A stretch of 64,000 bases of DNA, from positions 74,221 through 138,220 of the forward strand of contig JBKQMB010000033.1 of assembly GCA_052326605.1 (NCBI GenBank). Reading direction: 5' to 3'. Both the position numbers and the translations under genes were made by a program. The notes under the pieces are model-generated. The model was not told the origin of the DNA and searched no databases. It saw only the letters and a program-made list of their open reading frames with translations. This document shows positions 33,399-42,396 of the stretch, piece by piece. Numbering within the stretch: the stretch's first letter is position 1; each line of letters opens with the position of its first letter. This stretch comes from Bog-756 sp052326605. Its GTDB lineage: Bacteria; Actinomycetota; Acidimicrobiia; Acidimicrobiales; RAAP-2.

Positions 33399-34187
33399 TC
33401 AGGCGGGAAGCGCGCCGACGAAGGCCACGATGGCCTCGTTGACCTGCCCGGGGTGGGTCAGGTTGGCAGCGTGGGTGCCGCCCTCGATACGCACGACTCC
33501 CCTGCTCCCCGCCAGCCCTGCGGCCAGCGCCTCCGCCTTGTCCATGGAGATCGACAGGTCGGCCGTGCCGTGGACAACCAGGGCAGGGGCAGCGATCTCG
33601 CCCAGCCGACCGGTGATGTCGTCCCGGGTCAGCAGCGTCTGCCCGGGAAGGGCCAGGACCTCCTGGGGGCTTGCCTTCCATTTCGCGGCCCACACCGCAT
33701 TGAGCCCGGGCTCCCCCAGGATCAGACCGGCGGTGGCCGCGGCCAGCTCGTCGGTGGGACCGTTGGCCACCCATTCGTCGATCATGCCCTGGTAGAGGGG
33801 GATCACCTCGGCATCCTCGGTACCGGCCTGGGTGTCCAGGAGGATCAGGGCCCGGACCCGCTCGGGCGCCAGCAGCGCCACCCGCAGGGAGATGAACCCA
33901 CCTTGGGACATGCCGCCGACAACGGCGCGCTCGATGCCCAGATGGTCGAGCAGGGCGATGCAGTCCGCGGCCGAGTCCCAATACGTGAATGGTCGGCCGT
34001 CGTGGACGGTGTCGCCGGAGCACCGCTCGTCCCAGGTGATCACCCGGTAGTCGTCACGCAATGCCGCCACCTGGGGCGCGAACATGGTGCGGTCCATGAG
34101 AAAGCCGTGGGCCAGCACGATGGCCGGACCGTCTCCCCCGGTGTCGTCATAAGCGATCTGCTGCCCGTTGACCGATGCGACGTTCAT
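33399..34187 (-). CDS. Alpha/beta-fold hydrolase
   Basis: 262 residues from an ATG with CAGGAGGACCTCC upstream; the longer open frame above it is not coding-like. Fold features: DTGGDGPAIVLAHGFLMDRT (oxyanion loop HGF), VITWDERCSGDT, the nucleophile elbow GGMSQGG (Ser94), an acid region LVVHGTADLSISMDKAEALA, and the catalytic His in IEGGTHAANLTHPGQVNEAI. The type resembles esterases and C-C hydrolases of aromatic or lactone catabolism. It precedes an acyl-CoA dehydrogenase gene on the same strand by 74 bp in genomic order and may be transcribed after it. Confidence 0.9.
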   Translation of the reverse strand: MNVASVNGQQIAYDDTGGDGPAIVLAHGFLMDRTMFAPQVAALRDDYRVITWDERCSGDTVHDGRPFTYWDSAADCIALLDHLGIERAVVGGMSQGGFISLRVALLAPERVRALILLDTQAGTEDAEVIPLYQGMIDEWVANGPTDELAAATAGLILGEPGLNAVWAAKWKASPQEVLALPGQTLLTRDDITGRLGEIAAPALVVHGTADLSISMDKAEALAAGLAGSRGVVRIEGGTHAANLTHPGQVNEAIVAFVGALPA

Positions 34188-34261
34188 GGAGGTCCTCCTG
34201 TCCAGCGCCCGACCGGGCCGACTGGTTCGCGTGTTCGAAGTGTAGGGCGGACCAACGACCA

Positions 34262-35419
34262 CTATCGAGGGGCGCGGGGCATTCCGAGGCCGACCATGGC
34301 GATGATGTCGCGCTGGACCTCGTTGGTGCCACCCCCGAACGTGAAGATGGTCTGGCTCCGGGCGTTGTGCTCGAGCCGACCCTTCAGCACCGCCCCCGGA
34401 GAGCCCTCGGGGAGGTAGCCGACCTGGCCCACCACCTCGAGCAGCAACCGGTAGGCCTCGAGGGAGAACTCGCTGCCGAATACCTTGGTGGCCGAGGCGT
34501 CGGCAGGGTCGAGCCCCTGGTCGGCGCTCCAGGCCACCTTCCAATTGAGCAGCTTGAGGAACTCAGCCTTGGCCAGCACCCGGGCGAGGTGCACCTGCAC
34601 CCACTGCTGGTCCATGACCCGGCGCCCGTCGGCCAACCTCTCTTGCCGGGCCCACGAACCGACCTCGGCCATGCTGCGGAGGATTCCGGACACCGGGCAG
34701 ATGGCCACTCGTTCGTGGTTGAGCTGGTTGGTGATCAGCTTCCAGCCCCGGTTCTCCTCCCCTACCAGGTTGGCTGCCGGGACCCGCACTGCGTCGTAGA
34801 AGGTCGAACTGGTGAACTCGCCGGCCGTCGTGCGCAGCGGCGTCCAATGGAACCCCGGGGCGTCGGTGGGGACGATGAAGACCGACAGGCCCTTGTGCTT
34901 GGGGGCGTCCGGGTCGGTCCGGGCCGCCAGCCACACGTAGTCGGCATACTGGATGGCGCTGGTGTAGAGCTTCTCGCCGGTGATGACGTACTCGTCACCG
35001 TCGCGCACGGCCTGTGTCCGAAGCGACGCCAGATCGGTGCCGGCGCTCGGTTCCGTATAGCCGATGGAGAAGTGGACCTCCCCCCGGAGGATCCCCGGCA
35101 GGATGCGCTCCTTCTGTTCCGGCGTGCCCAGGGCCATCAGGGTCGGGCCCACGCTGTTGAGGGTCAACAGGGGCAGGGGAACCCCCGCCCAGTGGGACTC
35201 CTCGACGAAGATCATCTGGTCGATGGGCCCCCGGGCCTGCCCGCCGTACTCGGTCGGCCAGCCCAAACCCAGCCAGCCGTCCTCGCCCATCCGGCGGATG
35301 TAGCGCGCATAGGTCGGCTCGCCGGCTCCGGCGCCCTCCACCTCCTCGACCAGGCGGACGAAGTACGACCGCACCTCGTCGCTCAATGCTTCCTGGGCAT
35401 CGGTCAGCGCCAGCTGCAT
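34262..35419 (-). CDS. Acyl-CoA dehydrogenase
   Basis: 385 residues from the ATG at 35417-35419, behind GGGGAGGCG. The FAD- and substrate-binding blocks are RRMGEDGWLGLGWPTEYGGQ, FSIGYTEPSAGTDLASLRTQ, ITGEKLYTSAIQYADYVWLA, and the C-terminal EAYRLLLEVVGQVGYLPEGS and QTIFTFGGGTNEVQRDIIAM. Length and order are typical for the acyl-CoA dehydrogenases that oxidise steroid side chains, fatty acids or other CoA esters in actinobacteria. It is divergent from the SDR gene by 64 bp. Confidence 0.95.
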   Translation of the reverse strand: MQLALTDAQEALSDEVRSYFVRLVEEVEGAGAGEPTYARYIRRMGEDGWLGLGWPTEYGGQARGPIDQMIFVEESHWAGVPLPLLTLNSVGPTLMALGTPEQKERILPGILRGEVHFSIGYTEPSAGTDLASLRTQAVRDGDEYVITGEKLYTSAIQYADYVWLAARTDPDAPKHKGLSVFIVPTDAPGFHWTPLRTTAGEFTSSTFYDAVRVPAANLVGEENRGWKLITNQLNHERVAICPVSGILRSMAEVGSWARQERLADGRRVMDQQWVQVHLARVLAKAEFLKLLNWKVAWSADQGLDPADASATKVFGSEFSLEAYRLLLEVVGQVGYLPEGSPGAVLKGRLEHNARSQTIFTFGGGTNEVQRDIIAMVGLGMPRAPR

Positions 35420-35483
35420 CACTCGCCTCCCCCGTCCGGAGCACCCTAACAACGAGCGACCGCGTGCACTACCGTCGGGCGCC

Positions 35484-36278
35484 ATGAGCGATCCCACGGT
35501 GCCCACTGCCCCTGCCGACCTCTTCTCCGTGGCAGGGAAGACCGTCGTGGTCACCGGCGGCACCCGCGGCATCGGGCACATGATCGCTGCCGGCTTCGTC
35601 GCAGCCGGGGCCACCGTGATCGTGGCGTCCCGGAAGGCCCGTGCGGTGGAGGCCACTGTGGCCGAGCTGTCCGACTTCGGGACGTGCTCGGGGTTCGCAG
35701 CCGACCTGTCTTCGGAGGAGGGGGCCCGTCAGCTGGCCGACGCGGTTTCGGCGCACCACGGTCGGGTCGACGTGCTGGTCAACAACGCCGGGGCCACCTG
35801 GGGCGCCCCCCTTGCCGAGCACGACACGGGGTCGTGGGACCGGGTCCTCAACCTCAACGTCCAGGGCGTCTTCCACACCACAAAGTTCTTCCTTCCGTTG
35901 CTCGAGGCCGGGGCAACGGCGGACCGGCCGTCACGCGTGATCAACATCGGCTCCATCGATGGCATCCACGTCCCGGTCCTCGAGTCCTACTCGTACTCGG
36001 CTTCGAAAGCCGCCGTGCACCAGCTCACCCGCCACCTGGCCAAGCGCCTGGCCCCGACCATCACCGTCAACGCGGTGGCACCAGGACCCTTCGAGTCCAA
36101 GATGATGGCGGCGACCCTCGAGGCATTCGGCGACCAGATCGCGGCGGCCGCACCCCTCGAGCGCATCGGCCGGCCCGACGACATGGCCGGGGTGGCCATC
36201 TTTCTGGCATCGCGGGCCGGGTCCTACCTGACCGGGGCTGTCATCCCGGTCGACGGGGGCATCGCCACCACGGCATGA
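35484..36278 (+). CDS. Short-chain dehydrogenase/reductase (SDR)
   Basis: 264 residues. The NAD(P)-binding motif is VVVTGGTRGIGHMIAAGF (TGxxxGIG at residues 24-31); NNAG is near residue 98. The catalytic Ser is in NIGSIDGIHV and YxxxK in SYSYSASKAA (about residue 171), followed by PGPFESKMMA. The C-terminal GSYLTGAVIPVDGGIATTA is classical. The sequence layout resembles FabG-like and gluconate 5-dehydrogenase-like enzymes. The substrate is unknown. Divergent from the acyl-CoA dehydrogenase, with which it may share a regulatory region. Confidence 0.94.
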   Translation: MSDPTVPTAPADLFSVAGKTVVVTGGTRGIGHMIAAGFVAAGATVIVASRKARAVEATVAELSDFGTCSGFAADLSSEEGARQLADAVSAHHGRVDVLVNNAGATWGAPLAEHDTGSWDRVLNLNVQGVFHTTKFFLPLLEAGATADRPSRVINIGSIDGIHVPVLESYSYSASKAAVHQLTRHLAKRLAPTITVNAVAPGPFESKMMAATLEAFGDQIAAAAPLERIGRPDDMAGVAIFLASRAGSYLTGAVIPVDGGIATTA

Positions 36279-36377
36279 GGCACGGCGGCCCCGCCCAGGT
36301 GGAGTGGACGTGGACCGGCAGGTGCCAACCGGTGATCGGAGCCGGTCCTGTGTGACCGGGCTCGGTGAGCGGGCTCC

Positions 36378-38543
36378 GTGACCGTGCGCCATGACAGAGT
36401 GTGGAAGGTGCCCGAATCAACCACCCGACATCCGATGCATCAGGCCGTGAGGTCGGCCATCCGGCTGGACACCTCATTGGTGGCGCCGGTGGCCGGCGCG
36501 GTGACGGCAGTCCCGGTGACCGTGCTCTTCGCCCTGGGCCTTGCCTTGTGGTCACCGACGGTCACGTCCGGCCTTGCCCTCGGTGCCCTCTTCGTCGGCC
36601 TGGCAGCACGCATCAACGGCCCACGACTCGCCGCATCGGCCATGGCCCTGGACACCCTCGGCCTGGCCGTCTCTGCTCTGGTCGGGAGTGCCTGCGCCGG
36701 CGTGGGCTGGCTCCACATCTCGACACTGGTGGTCTGGTGCTTCGTGGGGGGCCTGGTGGTCGCCCTTGGGCCGGCGCGGTCGGTGGTCGGGATCCAAGGG
36801 GTCATGGCCATCATCATCTTCGGCCGGGCCCCGCACTCGGTCGGCGCATCCGTGGCTCTGGCCCTCGCCGTCCTCGTGGGTGGTACCGTCCAGACGGCCG
36901 TGCAGCTGGTGGTGCGTGTCCCGTTCGGTCTCCGTCCACAGCGGAGGGCCACCGCGCTCGTCTACCAGCAGCTCGCCGAGTTGGCCGGTGGACGACGGGA
37001 GTCGAGCCCGGCGGCTGCCCGCTCCGCCGACACAGCCCAGACCCTGCTGGGATCCGGTGCCCTCTTCGGACGCCCGGACGTCCAGGCACTGTGGGGCATG
37101 GTCGACGAGGCCCGGCGCATGCGGCTCGAGCTGATCGCCATCGGCGGCCTGGTCCGCCATTTGCCCGAGGAGCTCGAATCCGATCAGGCCCTCGACCGGG
37201 TCCGCGAGAAGCTACGCCTGTTCCTTCTGGCGATCTCTGACGCCGTAACCGGCTCCGGGCCGAGGGGTCACCCGCCGCTGGATCCGGAAGCGGGCGCGTG
37301 GCTCGCGTTCCGCCAGGCCATGGACGATCTCGGGGCGGAGGTCGAGCTCCGACCGTGGGCCGGCGGAGCGGCCGCGCTCGTACTGGCCCACTTCCGATCG
37401 CTCCGCGGTCAGCTCCGGGCCGCGGCCAGGCTGGTGGGCCGAGCAACCGACGTACCGGTCGGTTCGATCCTCCAGGTCGGGCGCCCCAGGGCTCACCCGG
37501 TGGCCGCAGACCTGCGGACCATCTGGGGCGTCCTGGCCGAGAACCTGACCACGACGTCCCCCGCCTTCCGCCATGCCGTCCGGTTGGCCGTCGTGGTCCC
37601 GGTGCTCGACATTGCCTTCCAGCACTCCGGTCTGGCCCGTTCCTACTGGATCGCCCTCAGCGCCGCGGTCGTGCTCCGACCCGACTTCACGGCAACCATG
37701 AGCCGCGGTCTGGCCCGGGTCGGTGGCACGGTGGTGGGCGTCGGGGCCATTGGCGCCATCGTCGGCGGGCTGCATCCGGACGCGGCGGCCGTCGTGGTTC
37801 TGGTGGCCCTCACCGGCTGGGGCGCATTCTGCTTCTACCAGTCGAGCTACGCAGTGGGGGTGGCGTTCCTCACCGGCCTGGTGCTGATACTGACAGGCGT
37901 CGGCCAGCCCGCCACCCTCGCCCTGGCCGGCTACCGACTCGTCGACTCGGTGATCGGCGGCTCGGTGGCACTGGTCGCCTACCTGCTGTGGCCCACCTGG
38001 TCGAAGGCGGAGGCCCAGCAGTCGCTGGCCAAATTGGTCGCTGCCCAAAGTCGGTATGTGTCCGCGGTGCTGGCCGGGTTGAGCACCATGCCGCCCCGTG
38101 ACCCCGAGGAGCTGCGGAGGCTGGGCCGGCTCGCCAGGCTCGCCTACATCGACGCCCAGTCCGCGGTGGGCCGATCGCTGAACGAACCAACGGCCAAGCG
38201 GATCGACCCCGATGTCAGTCAGGGCATCCTTGCCGCGCTGCGACGCCTGATACGCGCCGCCCACAGCCTCCGCACCGAGACGGCCGTACCTCCCTACCTT
38301 GCCGGCATCGACCAGTTCGCGGAGGCAGTGGACCGGTCGTTCGCCACCGTCGAGGACGGGCTGGAGCGGAACATGTCGGTCGACACCCTGCCTCCGCTCC
38401 GGGACATGTACCACCGGATCCACGAAGGCTCGGCCGACGACCCGGCCGCCCTTCCGGTGCTCATCCAACTCGACGAGATGGTCAACGCCGTCGACACGGT
38501 GGGGCAGCTCATGGGTACCGGGGATCAGAAACACCGGAGGTGA
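36378..38543 (+). CDS. FUSC-family membrane protein (putative aromatic-acid exporter)
   Basis: 721 residues from a GTG. Two blocks of transmembrane helices are present at about residues 30-180 (VPVTVLFALGLALWSPTVTS; LVVWCFVGGLVVALGPARSV) and 390-545 (AVRLAVVVPVLDIAFQHSGL, then RSYWIALSAAVVLRPDF). Each is followed by a soluble helical segment. The second block carries the FUSC motif Y-W-x2-L-x3-V-V-x-R-P. The family exports fusaric acid, p-hydroxybenzoic acid and related compounds. It stands alone without an AaeA-like partner, as is usual in actinobacteria. Likely plasma-membrane efflux (inference). Confidence 0.88.
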   Translation: MTVRHDRVWKVPESTTRHPMHQAVRSAIRLDTSLVAPVAGAVTAVPVTVLFALGLALWSPTVTSGLALGALFVGLAARINGPRLAASAMALDTLGLAVSALVGSACAGVGWLHISTLVVWCFVGGLVVALGPARSVVGIQGVMAIIIFGRAPHSVGASVALALAVLVGGTVQTAVQLVVRVPFGLRPQRRATALVYQQLAELAGGRRESSPAAARSADTAQTLLGSGALFGRPDVQALWGMVDEARRMRLELIAIGGLVRHLPEELESDQALDRVREKLRLFLLAISDAVTGSGPRGHPPLDPEAGAWLAFRQAMDDLGAEVELRPWAGGAAALVLAHFRSLRGQLRAAARLVGRATDVPVGSILQVGRPRAHPVAADLRTIWGVLAENLTTTSPAFRHAVRLAVVVPVLDIAFQHSGLARSYWIALSAAVVLRPDFTATMSRGLARVGGTVVGVGAIGAIVGGLHPDAAAVVVLVALTGWGAFCFYQSSYAVGVAFLTGLVLILTGVGQPATLALAGYRLVDSVIGGSVALVAYLLWPTWSKAEAQQSLAKLVAAQSRYVSAVLAGLSTMPPRDPEELRRLGRLARLAYIDAQSAVGRSLNEPTAKRIDPDVSQGILAALRRLIRAAHSLRTETAVPPYLAGIDQFAEAVDRSFATVEDGLERNMSVDTLPPLRDMYHRIHEGSADDPAALPVLIQLDEMVNAVDTVGQLMGTGDQKHRR

Positions 38544-38702
38544 TCGGCCACAAAGGCGCCGAGGGCAGCCCTCCGTCGGTGACGGGGACACCCCGATGTG
38601 CCGACCGACCCCGACGGAGCACCTAGGGTTTCTTCCACACCGCCCGGTCGGTCGACCGACGCCTGCAGGCACGCCCTGCACCGATGGGCGGAGGGAGCAC
38701 GG

Positions 38703-40673
38703 ATGCCTGCAGACGGCCGGTTCGGACGGATCCCGATCACCCACGAGGACGACGCGATCGCCGCTGCCCTCGAGGAGGTCAGCGTCCCGGCCCTCATGAT
38801 GTCGGTGGTGCATATGACGGGAGACCCGTCGATCCTCCGGGGCACCTCGCTGCCGGCCGGCGTCTACCTCAACGAGGTCCAGGGGTTCATGAGCCCCGAG
38901 GACCAGAGCGCGGTGCGGGCACAGGCCCTGGAGGCGATCATCGCCTATCGGGACGGTGGGTGCGCGCTGCCCCCGGCACCGGGCCCCCGGTTGGTCCACG
39001 AGATGATGAACGTCCTGGTGGCACAGGAGGTGCCCGACGAGTACGTGCCTCTGATGCTCGAGGAGCTCGAGCTCGACGGTGCCGATAACCGTGACCTCCA
39101 CTGGGCCGACGGCATACCGGACGAGGACAAGGTGGCCTTCCACGTCGTGGTCATCGGCGCCGGCATGTCCGGCCTTCTGGCCGGTTTCCGCCTGGCCGGT
39201 GCCGGCATTCCCTTCACCATTGTCGAAAAGAACTCCGGGGCCGGGGGAACCTGGTGGGAGAACCGCTACCCCGGATGCCGGGTCGACGTCGGGAACCACT
39301 TCTACTGCTACTCGTTCGCCCCCAACAACGAATGGTCGGAGTTCTTCGCCCGGCAGCCCGAGCTGCAGGCGTACTTCGACCGCTGCATGCACGACTTCGG
39401 GATCGACGCGCATGTCCGATTCGACACCGAGGTCGTGCGGGCGCGATGGGACGAAGGGTCGGCCCGGTGGTCGGTCGAGCTACTCGGCCCGGCCGGTGCC
39501 GTCGAGACGATGGAGGCCGACGCGGTGATCAGCGCCGTCGGGCAGCTCAATCGCCCCAAACTCCCCGACATCCCCGGCCGCGACTCGTTCGAGGGAGTGT
39601 CCATGCACTCGGCCCGCTGGGTGGAGGGCACCGACCTCTCGGACAAGCGGGTGGCGGTCATCGGAACCGGCGCCAGCGCATTCCAGATCGTACCCACCAT
39701 TGCCGAGGACGCCGCCCACGTGACCGTATTCCAACGGTCCGCGCCCTGGATGTTCCCCAATCCGCACTATCACGACCAGGTCGGACCCGGGGCCCGATGG
39801 GCCTTCGACCACCTTCCCTACTACGGGCGCTGGTACCGGTTCCTCCTGTTCTGGCCGGCATGTGACGGCGGGCTGCCCGCCATGCGGATCGATCCGGAGT
39901 GGCCCGATCACAGCCACTCCGTCAGCGCCCTGAACGACGCCGCCCGCCAGATGTTCACCCAGTGGATGACGGACCAGGTCGGTGACGACCGTGAGCTCGC
40001 AGCCAAGGTGGTGCCCGACTACGTGTGCCTGGGCAAGCGCACGCTCCAGGACAACGGCAGCTGGCTCTCCGCCCTCACCCGTGACGATGTCGACCTGATC
40101 ACCGATCCCATCGGAGCCATCGGGACCGATCGGGTCATCTGCCGGAGCGGTGACGAGTACCCGGTGGATGTCATCGTCTTCGCCACCGGCTTCCACGCCA
40201 ACCGGTACCTGTGGCCCATGGAGATCGTGGGGCGCAACGGGGCGGTACTGGCCGACCAGTGGGGCGAACGGCCGACCGCCTACCTGGGGATCACCATCCC
40301 CAACTTTCCCAATCTCTTCTGCCTGTACGGACCGGGCACCAACCTGGCCCACGGTGGCAGCCTGATCTTCCACTCCGAATGTCAGATCCGCTACATCATG
40401 GGCTGCATCACCGCACTCCTGACCGATGGCCACGGGTCGATCGAGTGCCGCCAGGAGGTTCACGACGACTACAACCGGCGCCTGCAGGCCGAGCTCGACA
40501 CCATGGTGTGGTCGCATCCGTCGATCCGCGACAGCTGGTACCGCAACGCCGAAGGCCGCATCTACATCCTCTCCCCCTGGCGCCTGGTCGACTACTGGCG
40601 CTGGACCCGGGCTCCCGCGCTCGAGGAGTTCGTCCTGACTCCGGCTCGACGCACGTCGACCAGCGGCGCCTGA
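38703..40673 (+). CDS. Flavin-containing Baeyer-Villiger-type monooxygenase
   Basis: 656 residues from the ATG at 38703 behind GGAGGGAGC. An extra N-terminal helical domain of about 145 residues precedes the FAD Rossmann motif VVVIGAGMSGLLAGFRLAGA (about residues 149-168). It continues GAGGTWWENRYPGCRVDVGN. The Baeyer-Villiger fingerprint FEGVSMHSARW (F-x-G-x3-H-x3-W) is near residue 298, and the NADPH site VAVIGTGASAFQIVPTIAED follows. The long N-terminal domain matches the 4-hydroxyacetophenone monooxygenase (HAPMO) subgroup. Probable role: conversion of ketones to esters in hydrophobic-compound catabolism. Confidence 0.92.
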   Translation: MPADGRFGRIPITHEDDAIAAALEEVSVPALMMSVVHMTGDPSILRGTSLPAGVYLNEVQGFMSPEDQSAVRAQALEAIIAYRDGGCALPPAPGPRLVHEMMNVLVAQEVPDEYVPLMLEELELDGADNRDLHWADGIPDEDKVAFHVVVIGAGMSGLLAGFRLAGAGIPFTIVEKNSGAGGTWWENRYPGCRVDVGNHFYCYSFAPNNEWSEFFARQPELQAYFDRCMHDFGIDAHVRFDTEVVRARWDEGSARWSVELLGPAGAVETMEADAVISAVGQLNRPKLPDIPGRDSFEGVSMHSARWVEGTDLSDKRVAVIGTGASAFQIVPTIAEDAAHVTVFQRSAPWMFPNPHYHDQVGPGARWAFDHLPYYGRWYRFLLFWPACDGGLPAMRIDPEWPDHSHSVSALNDAARQMFTQWMTDQVGDDRELAAKVVPDYVCLGKRTLQDNGSWLSALTRDDVDLITDPIGAIGTDRVICRSGDEYPVDVIVFATGFHANRYLWPMEIVGRNGAVLADQWGERPTAYLGITIPNFPNLFCLYGPGTNLAHGGSLIFHSECQIRYIMGCITALLTDGHGSIECRQEVHDDYNRRLQAELDTMVWSHPSIRDSWYRNAEGRIYILSPWRLVDYWRWTRAPALEEFVLTPARRTSTSGA

Positions 40674-40838
40674 CGCACCGGTCCACGCCCGCGGAGGCCC
40701 GCGATCCTCTCCCGCCGACGCGCGCCTGCCCGCCTTTACCTGAGATGACTGCTCCGCCGAATGACACGGTCCGTAGGCGTCTAACCACTGTGTGTGCTAT
40801 TATTTGGCTCAGAAGGACGTACCGAGGGGTGTTCGACA

Positions 40839-42065
40839 ATGGCGAGACGATGGAGCCGCGGGATCGCTGCATGCGCCGTTGCCCTGGCCTGCATGGCGGC
40901 GGCCGCCACGACCCAGCAGGGATCTGCCGCCGCTACCCCCGCCGACCACGCCGTCAGTACCCCGTTGTCGGCCGACTTCTGGTTGGCCACTCCGGCCGGG
41001 TCGACCTTCGCCTTCGGGACCACCGCCTTCGGCTCCCTTCCGGGCCCGCTCAATCAGCCGATCGTCACGGCGCAGGCCACCGGCGACGGGCAGGGGTTGT
41101 GGCTGGTGGCCTCTGACGGCGGCATCTTCTCGTTCGGGGACTCCCACTTCTACGGATCCACGGGCAACCTGCGCCTCAACAAGCCGGTCGTCGGCATGGC
41201 CCCCACCCCCGACGGCAAGGGGTACTGGCTGGTGGCCTCCGACGGCGGCATCTTCTCGTTCGGGGACGCCTCCTTCTACGGGTCGACGGGGGCGCTCGTC
41301 CTCAACCAGCCGGTCGTGGGCATGGCCTCCACCCCCGACGGCAAGGGGTACTGGCTGGTGGCCTCCGACGGCGGCGTCTTCTCCTTCGGGGACGCCTCCT
41401 TCTACGGGTCGACCGGGAACGTCACCCTGCAGCAGCCGATGATCTCCATGGCCACCACGCCCGACGGCAAGGGGTACTGGCTGCTGGCCGCCGACGGCGG
41501 CGTCTTCGCCTTCGGTGACGCACCCTTCTACGGGTCGGCAGCGGGAACCAGCGGTGACCCGGTGCAACGCCTGGTGCCCAGTCCGAGGGGAAGCGGATAC
41601 TGGATCGTGCGCCAGAACGGGGATGCCGTGCCCTACGGCGGCGCCGCGTCCCATCAGGTCCCCACGCAGGCGCTGCTCTTCAAACCGGTGACCCCCGGGG
41701 ACAAGGCGGTCCTCTTCGCCTTCCAGCAACTCGGGAAGCCCTACATCTGGGGCGGGAACGGCCCGGTCGGCTACGACTGCTCGGGCCTCGCCCTGGCGTC
41801 GTGGAGCCAGGGGGCCGGCGTCGAGTTCGCCAGGGTGGCCGATGACCAGTACCACACGGCCGGGGTGGCGGTACCCCTGGACAGCCTGCAGGCGGGCGAC
41901 CTGGTCTTCTGGGGCACCAGCCAGACCGACTGGACCAGCGTCTACCACACCGCCATCTACGTCGGGGGCGACAAGATCGTCGAGGCGACCGGTGACCAGG
42001 TGCAGCTCAACCAGCTGGGCCAGTGGGGCTCGGGCGACCTGATGCCCAACGGCCGCCGCCCCTGA
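40839..42065 (+). CDS. Secreted NlpC/P60 endopeptidase with tandem 42-residue repeats
   Basis: 408 residues from the ATG at 40839 (GTG 40794 less likely). A signal peptide (IAACAVALACMAAAATTQQG) is followed by about five 42-residue repeats at about residues 47-255 of the type YWLVASDGGIFSFGDASFYG. From 41097 these have a period of 126 bases and very similar DNA. The C-terminal NlpC/P60 domain has Cys314 in GPVGYDCSGLALASW and His about 370 in VYHTAIYVG. Such enzymes cut peptidoglycan stem peptides; the repeats probably form a beta-propeller that binds wall or sugar. A possible -10 box (TATTAT) is at 40798-40803. Confidence 0.92.
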   Translation: MARRWSRGIAACAVALACMAAAATTQQGSAAATPADHAVSTPLSADFWLATPAGSTFAFGTTAFGSLPGPLNQPIVTAQATGDGQGLWLVASDGGIFSFGDSHFYGSTGNLRLNKPVVGMAPTPDGKGYWLVASDGGIFSFGDASFYGSTGALVLNQPVVGMASTPDGKGYWLVASDGGVFSFGDASFYGSTGNVTLQQPMISMATTPDGKGYWLLAADGGVFAFGDAPFYGSAAGTSGDPVQRLVPSPRGSGYWIVRQNGDAVPYGGAASHQVPTQALLFKPVTPGDKAVLFAFQQLGKPYIWGGNGPVGYDCSGLALASWSQGAGVEFARVADDQYHTAGVAVPLDSLQAGDLVFWGTSQTDWTSVYHTAIYVGGDKIVEATGDQVQLNQLGQWGSGDLMPNGRRP

Positions 42066-42071
42066 CGGGGT

Positions 42072-42359
42072 TCAGACAATGAAGGCACACCCGTCCCACG
42101 ACGCCACCGGGCGGGGGCGCCGCCGCCCCTCCAGGGTGAGCTGCAGCTCGTGGGGTCGGAGTGCTCGTGGCAGCCGGGCGTGGACCAGTACCCCGTCCAC
42201 CAGAAACATCAGGTAGTCGTCGAGAATGGCCGGTGGCTCTACGCTGGCGTCGAGGAAGGTGACCCCCCGACAACACCGGTTGGGCCGACAGCGGACGTAC
42301 ACCGAACCACCGTGGTCCTCGACGAAGGAGCGAAGCTCCGGCGACACCGTCACCAACAC
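42072..42359 (-). CDS. Conserved small hypothetical protein with a Cys-Cys motif
   Basis: 95 residues from a GTG. The sequence has a compact beta-type pattern: LVTVSPELRSFVEDHGGSVY, VRCRPNRCCRGVTF, and a C-terminal VASWDGCAFIV. The layout (short protein, CxxxxCC, conserved WDGC end) recalls a small family seen in actinobacteria, distantly similar to HesB-like folds. I cannot name a function; metal or Fe-S binding by the cysteines is possible. It is convergent with the NlpC/P60 gene, 6 bp apart. Confidence 0.6.
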   Translation of the reverse strand: MLVTVSPELRSFVEDHGGSVYVRCRPNRCCRGVTFLDASVEPPAILDDYLMFLVDGVLVHARLPRALRPHELQLTLEGRRRPRPVASWDGCAFIV

Positions 42360-42396
42360 GGAATCAGTCTAGGGGCCGGGTGTGGCGCCCGGCCGA

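Noticed and set aside
37212..39413. A 733-codon minus-strand frame under the FUSC and monooxygenase genes
   Set aside because: It is a mirror of high-GC codon use. It is His/Gly/Val/Arg-rich with no domain motif, and spans parts of two well-supported plus-strand genes.
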